Source of the DNA: Nitzschia sp. DOCU1 | Taxonomy: Eukaryota > Bacillariophyta > Bacillariophyceae > Bacillariales > Bacillariaceae | Assembly (NCBI GenBank): GCA_951394045.1 | Contig: OX595992.1 | Span: forward strand, 1,798,001 to 1,862,000 | Direction: 5' to 3' | DNA length: 64,000 nt | Program-made: the position numbers and the translations under genes | The notes under the pieces: model-generated | The model's input: only the letters and a program-made list of their open reading frames with translations | Told to the model about the DNA's origin: nothing | The model's database searches: none | Part shown: positions 44,801 through 62,000 of the stretch, piece by piece | How positions within the stretch are numbered: the first letter of the stretch is position 1 | Layout of the letters: the number at the start of each line of letters is the position of its first letter

Positions 44801-46233
44801 CCCATAAACAATGCTTCATCTCGGGGAGTCAGGGGTTCATCAATGTTCTCAGCACGTTCGTTGGTGTTGGGTTCTGTGGAAAACGTTACTTTCTTAACTA
44901 TCTTTTGTAGGCGCGCAAGTTGCTCATCAGAGGAACTCCCATCATCAGTTTGATCATCGTCGTCAGCATCACTCAAAGAGGCTTCATCATCCGACACCAC
45001 ATTGGCATCAGGTGGCACAGGAAGCAACATCGTCTCCGGAGAATCCTCTTCATCGTCGGGCACAATGTCAGGCGTCTGAGGAAAGCCGCCAACAAAAGCA
45101 CAGTACCCATGATACGTCGCATGAGCTTGAACCATCGGAAGGTTGACTGAAGAATCAAGGGGTGCCTCGACGACCGTCCTCCCTCGATTCCAGGAGAGGA
45201 TGTAACCTGCATCATCATCAGGGTGAAGGCAAAATGTTGCGCCGTCTCCCTCAGTTTCTCCAGCAGCATAACGCTTTTGGTTCATGTGCTTGCGCCAACT
45301 GTGAGGGCATAATAAACGGTAAGGTACATTGGGACTGTAGTATGCGTCGTTGTCCTCAAGAACCACTGCGTTGCCTTGAATGTCGAGAGTGTGCCATCTG
45401 ACTTTACCGACATGGGAAATTTGGCCGTCACCAACACCCGTCAATTTGCAGCGATAAGGGCGTGCATCGATCAAGTCGGACAAAAAGGGCGTTAGTGTTT
45501 TACTCGTTGCGGAGTCAACCACTACTGGAAAAGAATCAGATCCCCAATTTCCAACATCGCGTGGTTGCGAATCGTCGTCCGTGTTATCGCCGGTAGTTGA
45601 AAGTGCGTGTAGAAGCGAATAAGACTCATCAAAATTAGGAGCAGTGTCGCCTTCATTCAAAGGAGTTTCGCAGGGGCTTATGATAGCAGTAGGACTCATT
45701 AGGCACAGGGCCATAAGAAAGAGCAAAATGTTACCGACAACGAGCAACAGCTTGCGTCGTCGCGGGCGAACCTGGATGATTACATCGCGAATGCAATAGA
45801 ACTTGTCGGGAGGCTTGCGGAACAAGAGAAAGCAAAGCACAGATATATGCGCAATTGCTCGTTCCATCAAAACCAAAAGTGAGAAATCTCGATAGGCCAA
45901 CTTGGCTCTGCAGTACCAAAGCAAGTGGTACATGCGAGCAAAAGATTCCTTCAATTGAATATGTGATAGCACCATATAGAACTCCGGTAGTACGCAAATA
46001 CCAATCGGAGGGCGCCGCTGTTTGCGCCGTCGAATCGGCCGCTTGTCTCGAGGTAACGCTTTTAGTATCGGGGGCATATCGAAGATGCCGACCGCATACA
46101 CAAAAGCAATCTTCAGCATGGGTATACCCAGTGCCGGATTAAAGAACAAAGTCAACAACCAATCTGGTAGTAGTGGTTCATACCCGAAACAGGCAACCCA
46201 AGCGAGGTGCCAAATAAGCCTGCAGAAGCACAT
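41821..46233 (-). pseudogene. E2 pol: protease, integrase, RT, RNase H (broken)
   Basis: One frame carries, in order: a hydrophobic N-terminal region with several potential membrane spans, an aspartic protease motif VVVDSATS (Ala instead of the usual Gly), an integrase zinc motif (WHVKLGH, then CPACLYGK), an integrase core (VDQL, HADNG, GVCERRIQ), a reverse transcriptase with LYIDDAI near 42730, and RNase H (CYVDADFAG, STTEAEY, FEDNSG). A TGA at 44668-44670 stops the frame just after the zinc motif and the same frame resumes at once. The C terminus is displaced to 33443-33529 by the LINE. Gag lies upstream in the same frame, separated by another TGA, so pol may depend on readthrough. The copy cannot make active RNase H. 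Confidence 0.85.
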
Positions 46234-46257
46234 TATGTGCGACCACAGGCGTCCCCT

Positions 46258-47646
46258 TCAGGAGTCCATGACAGCCACGATCGCTTCGATCTTGCTATCA
46301 ACTTCATCTTGTGAGAGACCCTTCTGCTTGAGCATTGAGGTCAGAGCCGCCTTGTTAAGTCCAGTCTGGCTCTCAGAGGAAGTGCTGCCACCGGATTTGT
46401 TACTCTTTGCAGCAACATTGGCATGCTGGACAACACATTTGCCAGGGGAGTGGCGAACCCACATCCCGACACCATTGTGACCAGGACCGGTACACCATTG
46501 GTATTCCTTGCCATCGTGGGTGTATTTATTGGTGGTAGAAAGACTTTTGTCCTTCTTCCATTCGGGAGTTGTTGCGCCACCTTTCTTACCCCGCTTGGCG
46601 CGCTTCTTGTCGTTTGGCTTACTGCCACCTTGTTTGGTTAAAGCCTCAATCTTCGACGTGAGCGCGACGATTTGCTCATCTTTCGCAGAGCGCTTGCTCC
46701 ACGAGCCAAGATCGCGAAGTTCAGAATACTTCTTGTCGGCACGGTCCATTAATTGCTCAGCCGTAGTGATAGTGGACGAATTCCATTCGTTCTTCCAGAA
46801 ATTGACGGAAGCGAGGAATTCTTCATTCGTAGCCGTCTTATAAGCGCGGAAAAGCGCAATGAGAGTCTCAGTCTCATCTGATGCGTGGCCAGCTGCAATC
46901 AAGTCGACGAGCTTCTCTCGCACATCCTGATTTAGCAACTGGACGTTCCACTTGTATTTCTTCAAGTGCAACTCGAAGAACTTCTCCTTAATTGCAAAGG
47001 TAGAAGTGTGCGTTGCGGCGAAAGTTCCACTTAGGACATAATACAATAGTAGAGGTCCGTCTTCTCCAAGAGAGGCGCGCTTGGGAGCCAACTTCTTTTG
47101 TGGCGCTGCGCCAAGGCTGTTCCACACGTAGTGGTACATCATTTTAGTATGAATCCTCTCTTGTGCATCGGCTACCGTCGCGGGTGCAGCCGCTGCAGCA
47201 CGAGCATCCTTCGCTGCGATTGCGTCCGACTCCTTGATTTCTCCATAGTGAGTCGGGATGTATTTATTGTTCACCATCAAAAGTGCTGCCCACTTGCGGC
47301 ACATGTCGGCTTGGTTGCCGAAACTGGCCAAAAACTGAGGCAAATCCTTGACATCGCCCGAGAACTTGGTCTCACAGGGCTCAATTCCACGATTCCACAA
47401 AGAAGTCCCAACCTTTGTACCAAGATCGATGTCACCATCCCAAGGGGACATTAGAATCGGTCCAGCCGCCGCTTGGGGCGGTTGTTGTTGTTGTTGTTGT
47501 TGTTGTTGTGCTGCATTTTGGGCAGCTTGTTGCGCTGCAATTGCGGCTTGTTGTGCCTGAGCGAGCTGCTGTCCCTGTTGCTGCATCAACTGTTGCATCT
47601 GGGCCACCTGGGCCTGAAGAGCGGCTACAGCATCTGCATCCGCCAT
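46258..47646 (-). CDS. E2 gag
   Basis: 462 residues from the ATG at 47646, 85 bp inside the 5' LTR. The first 55 residues are Gln/Ala-rich with a CAA-repeat polyglutamine run (about residues 46-55). The middle is typical of copia capsid proteins. No classic CCHC knuckle is present; a Cys/His module with spacing C-x4-H-x8-H-x4-C (from WCTGPGH) near residues 385-405 may substitute. A basic KKRAKRGKKGG patch precedes it. The frame ends with TGA at 46258-46260 and pol follows in the same frame. Capsid formation and RNA packaging are the expected roles. Confidence 0.85.
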   Translation of the reverse strand: MADADAVAALQAQVAQMQQLMQQQGQQLAQAQQAAIAAQQAAQNAAQQQQQQQQQPPQAAAGPILMSPWDGDIDLGTKVGTSLWNRGIEPCETKFSGDVKDLPQFLASFGNQADMCRKWAALLMVNNKYIPTHYGEIKESDAIAAKDARAAAAAPATVADAQERIHTKMMYHYVWNSLGAAPQKKLAPKRASLGEDGPLLLYYVLSGTFAATHTSTFAIKEKFFELHLKKYKWNVQLLNQDVREKLVDLIAAGHASDETETLIALFRAYKTATNEEFLASVNFWKNEWNSSTITTAEQLMDRADKKYSELRDLGSWSKRSAKDEQIVALTSKIEALTKQGGSKPNDKKRAKRGKKGGATTPEWKKDKSLSTTNKYTHDGKEYQWCTGPGHNGVGMWVRHSPGKCVVQHANVAAKSNKSGGSTSSESQTGLNKAALTSMLKQKGLSQDEVDSKIEAIVAVMDS

Positions 47647-47730
47647 GGTTGGATTCGTATCTCGTCCCGAACGTAAGTTGACAATCTTGTTGTATCGCTT
47701 CCGTACGCAAAGTACGTTGGGCTCATAACC

Positions 47731-48079
47731 TGCGAGAAATAACTTCCAAAAGGAAAGATTGTGAGCTATTTTATTGAGGAGCTATTCGTCTCCGACTCAG
47801 GAGATTTCGTCAACAAACTCCGAAATTTCTGTAACACATAAAAGTAAATTACTACCGACTTGCGTAGAATGTGAACGCGTCGGGTCGTATCTTAAGTTGG
47901 AAACACATGAACCGAAATATCTGCAACCGTCAACAACATTGACCATATAGGCGATATCGGCAGCAGCGTCATCGTCCAAACTTGTGACACTCATATTGTG
48001 TAGGCGGTGCGTCAACAATGACGCCGCCCGGCGACACATCTCGCCCGGCGCGCGTTACAAGCGTCAGCATTTTCTCACA
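47731..48079 (-). repeat. E2 5' LTR
   Basis: 349-bp partner of 33055-33403. In element orientation it is followed by the primer-binding candidate GGTTATGAGCCCAACG (47715-47730). Confidence 0.9.
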
Positions 48080-48344
48080 GGAAATAGACTCAAGAAATGC
48101 GACGACGGCAGCGTCTTCTGGAAGTCGAGTCCCACATAAATGAGCCCCACATTCAAAAGAAAGCGTGTCCTGGACTCACGACAGCCAAAAAGAAAAGGGC
48201 CTCCTTGAGTCACGGCTACTAATTGTAGAGCAACAAGCACCGATGTAGATGACGATTGATTTTTGTTGCTTCTCACTTCCTGTGGTCTGCCGCAGAGCCG
48301 ATCAGAGAAAGAAGACGGTGTGTGCGAGAGGTCTGATCTGTCGT

Positions 48345-49940
<1,596 letters not shown>

Positions 49941-49941
49941 C

Positions 49942-49953
49942 AGTTTTAAAACT
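49942..49953. other. 12-bp palindrome at the primer-binding position
   Basis: AGTTTTAAAACT is a perfect palindrome starting two bases inside the 5' LTR, where a tRNA primer site is normally found. It might mark self-priming or simply be a decayed or atypical site. Confidence 0.5.
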
Positions 49954-49965
49954 CCCGTTTGAAGG

Positions 49966-55075
<5,110 letters not shown>

Positions 55076-55446
55076 GGATAAGAGCCCGTTTCATATACAT
55101 ATAAACTAGAACTTCACTTTGTGCTACAACTTAGAGCGCCAATGTCGATTGATGTTGGTGACGCGTTTCAGGGATCGAACACGAACAAGATTTAACAAAT
55201 CTCACCCGGAAAGCCGTCTCAGCGAAAATAGAAGCCATAATGGTCTAATGGTAGATGCGAATGAAAAGGTGTGCTAATCGTAGTCTCACTATCCCAATTC
55301 CTCGTCAAGCCAATCGTGATGATGGCAACGACAAGAGGCAAAGCAAACGCAAAACAAAAGATTGAGCGAGAGAGAACTCGCTTGAGACGACCAGACCCAA
55401 GGTGCGCGCATCACGCGCAACGACAGATCAGACCTCTCGCACACAC
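55076..55446 (+). repeat. H copy C segment between two insertions
   Basis: Matches 11890-12267 of copy A with a few substitutions and a short deletion. It ends in the CACAC target site of element E3. Confidence 0.75.
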
Positions 55447-55859
55447 AGTCAAAGTTCACGAAGCTCAACGCTTAGACTTTGTTTACTCGATTGCGCAACG
55501 TCGTAGTGTCCAATCACAACGAAGCTTCGAGCTCACAGTAGGTATATACGTACTAACAGTAGAAAGTTTTTTTTTTTTGTTTGACAATAATTTCCGTTCT
55601 AGGATGAAGATTGTGAGCATTACTAGCTGTGTGATCGGAACGCATTTCTCGAACCACGATTACCAACATCGTTCTAGGAACAACAGAGACGATCATTGCA
55701 GCATTCAGAAAGTCAGAAAGCTCAACTCTAGTGAGGTGGACAGCTTCACCAGCAAGACTATCTTTCCGGCTCTCTCAAGCAATAGATCGGCAGAGTTGAC
55801 TCCTTGGAATAGAACACTCGGACTCGACTCGTCGGACTTCGGACTCGTCGGATTCGATT
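55447..55859 (-). repeat. E3 3' LTR
   Basis: 413-bp LTR. A poly-T run near 55567 differs by one base from the other copy. The 170 bp between it and the pol stop hold no gene. Confidence 0.88.
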
Positions 55860-56028
55860 CTCCCTCTCGTTCCGCCATCACCACACAGCAGTCAGCATCA
55901 ATCTCAACCGTTTAAATTTTCAACATCGGATGAAGTTCAGTCCTTCGAGGGACCTACATCTTCTCCATTTTTAATAACAACAGACAATGTGCATGTGCAC
56001 CCATCCACCATAACAATCAACCAACAGC

Positions 56029-59000
56029 TTACCATCCTTGGACGAGCAGTCGGTTGCGTTCAAACGATTCGCGGGGGAGTCCCTTGGTGAAGTAGTCGGC
56101 ACGTTGGTACTCGGTGGAGACTTTGTGGATTTCGAACTCGGACGCGTGACTCCAGAACCAATGCCAAGATACCAGGAAGTACTTGGTGCGATTGGTGATT
56201 CGGTGGGAGGTCGCGAGGTAAAAGGCTCCTTGGTTGTCTTCGAAGGCTCGAGCTTGGACCGACGTTCGGATAGTGTTGGGAACATCAAGGGCAAGGACCA
56301 ACTCAACAAGAAGGCGTTTGATCGGCAGCAGGGTTTTCAAGGCAAGACTGAGGCTGGTGTATTCGGCTTCCAAGGTGCTGCAGGCGATAGAGTTTTGCAA
56401 AACGGACTTCCACAGGAGGGGGCATTCGGAGAGGAGGATGACATAGCCGGTGCGGGATTTCACAGAGTTGGGGTCGGAATCAGGTTCTTGGCGGTGAAGT
56501 CCGGCAAAGTCGGCATCAACATACATGTCGAGATCAAGTCTTCCAGTGGGTTTGAGGACCATTCCACGGTCGCGAGTGCGCTTCAGGTACCTGACAATAC
56601 TCTTGACGGCGGAGGCATGGCTTTGCTTGGGATTGGCGCTGAAACGGCAAGCTTGGGACACGGCAAATTGGATGTCACAACGAGTGTTAGTGGCAAGGTA
56701 CAGCATCATTCCAACGACCGATGAGTAGGACCAAGATTCATTCATGGGAGCTCCCTCTGGATCGCTACCCAGGGCTTTGGGAGACGCAGGCAAGCAGTTG
56801 GGGTTGCAGTCTTGCATCTTGGTCGCTTCCAGAATCTTGTCAATCAACCCGGTCTGCGTCAGCTCAAGATTTCCATCGGGGCGTTTCTTGATTTGGATTC
56901 CGAGAAATTCTGAGAAACTTTTCTCCTTGGTAAGTTCAAAATCGCGGTCTCGGAGTCCAGCAACGATGTCATCGATGATCTTCTCACTCTTGGCTCCAAT
57001 TCCAGCATCGTCAACATATAGTACAATGATGGCGTCAGATCGGATAAGGAGGCATTGGTCGTAGGCGCTTTGGACGAATCCGAGGTCACGGAAGGCGGCA
57101 ATGGCGGTCTGAAACCAGAGAAACGGGGCAATTTTTATACCATAGAGGGACTTCTTGAGACTGAGACAGGTTCTGGGTCCAAAGCTCGAGCGGAAGCCGC
57201 GGGGTAGGTGGATCCACATGGGCGTCTCTTCGGGCATCACGGCTTGGACGAATGCGTTTGCAAAGTCGATGGAACAGGTAGGCCAACCAAGGATGAAGGT
57301 AAGGATCATGAAGATTCGAACGGAGCTCCAAGAGCAGACGGGGCTACTTGTATCGGCGTCCGTCTCTTCCAGATCGCCTCTCACACAGTATCGTGCTTTG
57401 TACTTCGTCACTTCGCCAGCAGGATTGCGTTTGCGACGGAAGACCCAGGTGCCAGGAAGGATTTTCAAGGTGGCTTCGGCCATGGGCACTTCTTTCCAAG
57501 TTCCTTGTCGAGTCAAGGCGTCAATCTCGGCTTTGGCGGCGGCGATCCATTGCTCTCGTTGGGGAGAGGCCATTGCTTGTTCGTAGCTGAGAGTATCGGG
57601 ATCCTGAACGGCACGGACTTTGTAGGCGAGCGGTTGGTGGATGATGGAAAGGTAGCCGGAGGGGTTGGAACCGTCATAGCCGTAGCGTGTTGGGGCTTTG
57701 GCAGAGCGTGCAGAGCGGCGAACAGAAGCAACAGGAGCGGGAGCAGGAGCAGCAGGAGCGGGTTTCGAGGCCACAACGGCAGGTTTTGGATCGGGAGTGG
57801 GTGTTTTCTCCCTCTGAGGCGACAATGGCACCGGCGTGGGAGACTCAACAATCAACGGAGCGACTGGGGCAATGGTGGCAGGCTCGTGACTCGGCTCATG
57901 ACTCAACAATCCACCATCGGTCGGAGGTTCAGCGGTTGGTGGTGGCTCCCTCTGTGGCGGCAATTCACTCGACAGGTCGACGATGGTGGAGGCTGGAGCG
58001 GGATCAACGGCAGGCGGAGTGGGTAGAGGTTCAGGCGGAGCATGGCGTTCGAAAGCATCGGCAACTTCGGCTTGATGATTGGTCTCGAGTGGGGCTCCAG
58101 CGGCAGCAGCATCGTCTTCATCATCGTCATCGGGAACAAAGTGGTGGGTTGCATCACCAAACAACTCGGTCCATTCGGCAGATTCAAGGTCGGGTAACTT
58201 GTCAACGTCGGTGGCAACAGTGGCAAACCAGTCGTCGAACACAACGTGAAACTGCGGAGTGATGGCTCCGGTTTCCAGATTCAGAACGAGCGGCACGGTG
58301 GAAGAATGACGACGGCTCAAACCAACAAACACCTGGCGGGAGGCACGAGGTTTCCAACGCGGCAATTTCTTCCCATCAGCCATGGTCTTGTCGAGGACGT
58401 AAACAGGGCATCCCCAAACATGACAGTCTTGAAATTTGGAATGGGGCCAGCGGGTTTTTGTGAACACATCATGCGGCGATACACCAGTTGCTGGATTTGG
58501 CATGTGGTTGTACAGGAACACGGCGTGTTGTACTGCCATTGGCCACAGTTTCGCATCGGCGACGTCGGGCCAATGGATCGCCGAATGAATCAACATCGTT
58601 CGGGCGATACCCATTACGGTTTGTATGGACCGTTCTGCGATCCCATTATGATGATGGGCACCAACACCGGCGAGCGTTGAGACTTGAGCGAATTGTTCCA
58701 AATGGGCGATGTATTCCCGGGAAGTGAAGGCGCTTCCATTATCGCTAAGGTACTGTTGCGGGGTTACTCCAAAGTCGCGACAGTGCCCTTCGAAATTCGT
58801 CTTGGCTCGAATGGTCTCGTGAGTATTCAAGTGGACTTGGTGCTCGATGTGCACATAGTTAGACGCATGATCGACGAATATAGCCCCACCAGAATACTGT
58901 AGCTTTTCATCTTCTTTACCGTAGGTGTTAGGTAGACGGCCTTTGGTAGAGCAGACAAAGTGGTCTACCGACACTTTCTGCCCAGGGTAGAGAATGTTGT

Positions 59001-62000
59001 CACGTAGAACTCCCTCGCGATCCCGTACCACAGTTGAATGTTTTCCAGGGGTAGGGCGACGCTTCTGCTTCCCATACTGGCAGGCAGCACATAGAGGATG
59101 ACCAGTGCTCTTGCAGGAGGCAGTTTGGAGGCGTCTAGCACTTTCGGAATGAGCGAGGACTCCAGTTCTCATGAGAAACTGGATTTTCTTGTAGCTCAGA
59201 TGTCCGAGACGATAGTGCCATCGGAGAAGTTCCTTTTCGGACGGACTCAGGTTGAAGTTCGCACTGGAAATCGAACTAGACATGGCAGGGAATGCAAATG
59301 GACGCTTGACAGGCGCTGGAGTGCCGTTGTGGGCATGTCCAACTGGCAGATTCGACTTCGGATCGATGAGGATTTCGATCGGTTTGGTCTTTAAGTCTTG
59401 GCGACTGAGGTCGCTTCCAGTTGCGTTTCCCGACAGCAAAAGAGATCCAGAGCGTAGAGTAATCGTTTCCTTGGGATACTCTTGCAATAGGCTTTCAGTA
59501 GACAGTAGTCTGACGCCAGCATTCGGAATGTAGTAGGCTGGGACCTTGATCGTGCGGAGCATTCCAGTGGTGTCAATAAACGACCATGCAACATATCCGA
59601 CTCCCTGGATCGCAAGGTTGTTTCCGATGCCTTTCACTCGTTGATTGAACGAAGGCTTCTCAATGGATCCCACAAAGTCATCCTTGCATGGCGAAATGGA
59701 GAGGCTGGTGCCTGAATCCCACACAACTGTGGATAACTTTTCTCGTTTTGGGAGCGAATTCTCGACGGGGGCGGCGAAGGCGGCACGGACTTGGTCGGTC
59801 AAATGGGCAAGGGACATAGGCAGATCGTGGTTGGCGATGTAGGATTGAGCGATTGGAGAATCCAAAACTTCCCACAGGGACTTTGGCAATCCACCAGCGG
59901 CGGCAGGTCCACGGGTCTTACGGCGATTCTCGGGCTTTTGGCTGCGGTCTCTCTCTCCCTCTCCGTGGGGCTGACGAACGCGACGGAAGGCAATGCGCTT
60001 GGAGAACTCCAGGATGTCCCAGCAGAGGTCCAGGAGGTCTTTGCGATGACGGTGTTCAAATGGAACAGAGTAGATGGCGCGGCGACGAAGATGGTAATTC
60101 GTCGTGTGGCGCTTTCCCTTATTTTCGAGATCAGGGTTTTTGTGTTTCTTGGCATGCCTGACTCGTTTCTTGCCATAATTGGGGCCGGCCCGGCGCGCAG
60201 CTCGGGAAATCTCTTGAAAAAGAGCCGTTGGTTCCGGTACTGGCGGAGGGCGCGCGAGCCAGGCCACAATCAAAGTTCCGATCATCAACGTCATCCAAGG
60301 GAGAAGGGCGACGAGATAGATGCGGTTGCTCAGAAGGAACGTCACAAAACACATCACCACGTCGAGGGGAACTGCAAGCAAGAACAATTGCAGCATCCCT
60401 CCAAGCAACACCATCCACACCCATTTCATCGGGTTCAACAGGAAGTTGAGTATGGTTCCGAGGTTCCAGGCAGCATACAACAACAAGCGGTCCGACAGAA
60501 GGAGTGTTGGGTTGTTTTCGGTCGAGTGGGAGGCAATCCAAGCCGACGGATCTTCGATGAGGAAGTTTGCTTGCGGATTAGCTTGGGGATTTCGACCTTT
60601 CCCGATGCCAACAATATGCTCGGCGGTACCGTGGGTCATGGACCAACGACGACAGGTGTCACACCAACGCCAGTTCTTCCCGTCGACGACTTTCAGTGTC
60701 GGCTCACTGCCCGTGGGAGCTTTCTTCTTCCACGCGTTTCGAGCATCATCGTTGCTTCCTCCTCGGTAGTTGGGACGATTGTTGCGGCGGCCTCCTGATT
60801 GTTGAGCCTGGGGATTGCGCTTGTTGCGGCCTCGGAAGCGATTGTTGCCAACGTTTCCAGGGCGTCCACGACCACCGCTTCCCAAGTTCTTGTCGGGGCA
60901 ATCCGTCGACCAATGTCCTTTCTTGCCGCAGGAGTTGCAAGTGTCGTTCGACTTGTCGCGTTTCTTCGAAGCTTCGAGGGTCTGTTGGAGCAACATGAAG
61001 GCGTGGGCGGCAAGTTCCGGATCGGTAGAGCAGGTGGCGGCCAGATTTCCGAAGGCACGAGGTGGGGCTTTGGCATCTCGGGCATGCATGGCGGGCGACC
61101 ACTTTCCTTTTCCAACCATGGAGTTGTACTCTTCGACAACCACATCGCAGATAGCGCGCCAAGTCAGACGTTCTTTGGCCATCAAGGCATCGGCGGCAGC
61201 TGGGTCCATGTAGGCGACTTCGAGCAGCTGAGAGCTCAACTTGGCTCGGATGCCACGAAGTGGGAAACGGAAGGTTTCAGTGTTCGAGTCGTTGCCTCCA
61301 GCTTCGAGGAAGTTGTCCAGGAGGTGCAGGGTCATGTTGTGGTCATACTGACCGGCAATCTCCAAGTCGTGGGCCAGGAGGCGAATCTCCTTCGACATCG
61401 ACGCGAGGTCTTGACCAGGGAACTGAGAGGGCTTGATGCTCTTGAACTTCGCCTTCATCGTCTCATAGCGGTCCACAGTGGCACTGCGGATCAGCTTGAT
61501 GAGGCGTGCATAGAGAACGAGGAACGTGTCATCGGGCTCCATGTAGAGGCGGAGTTCCTTCTCCAGTTCAGGGTCCAAGGAGTCCAACAGGTAAGCCTTG
61601 GCGGTGCGATCATCGCTCATGTTGTACTCATCCCACTGCTTGATAATCTTCTGTTGCTGTGTCTTCGCAGTGTCCAGGCTGAATCGGTTTCCTTCTAGGA
61701 CAATGGAGGACATGCGCTTGGAGTCAATTGGATCGGGAGCATAGGCGATGGTGTCGAGGCCATGTTCTTCAAAATGCTTCCAGACTGCAGTCTCAAACAT
61801 CCTGAGATCGCTTGTCTTGGAGAACTTGGTCGACATTCCGAGCGAGCGGTAGTGGTACGACTTCTGGGCGGCGGACAGATGGAGGCTTCGATACTGTCCC
61901 GGCGTCATGGGAGTTGTTGCGGTGTAGTTGGCATCATGGGCAGTCCAACCGATGTTGGGCTTGCCACCGGTCCATGCAACAAACTCATCGGTTTCGATCT

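Larger units (their letters stand above)
33055..48079 (-). mobile_element. copia LTR retrotransposon E2, split by a LINE
   Basis: Matching 349-bp LTRs (33055-33403 and 47731-48079) start TG, end CA and differ by one base. They are flanked by the 5-bp duplication GGAAA (33050-33054 and 48080-48084). Gag and pol lie on the minus strand. Without the 8.3-kb LINE the element is about 6.7 kb. In element orientation the sequence after the 5' LTR, GGTTATGAGCCCAACG, is complementary to a Met-tRNA-type anticodon arm (CTCATAA loop), so priming by a half tRNA as in Drosophila copia is likely. The purine tract GAGAGGGAG abuts the 3' LTR. One LTR difference implies a recent insertion, and the LINE came later. 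Confidence 0.9.
29826..48344 (-). repeat. repeat H, copy B (split by copia E2)
   Basis: Minus-strand copy of H made of 29826-33054 and 48080-48344, separated by the copia element E2. It is the only copy with an uninterrupted junction at the site where X entered copy A, and so it proves that insertion. At its 5' end (48344) homology with copies A and C stops at ACGACAGATCAG, and unrelated sequence follows. Confidence 0.8.

Noticed and set aside
57208..58026. 272-codon plus-strand frame within E3
   Set aside because: Antisense shadow of the Pro-rich linker of the copia polyprotein, caused by biased codon use.
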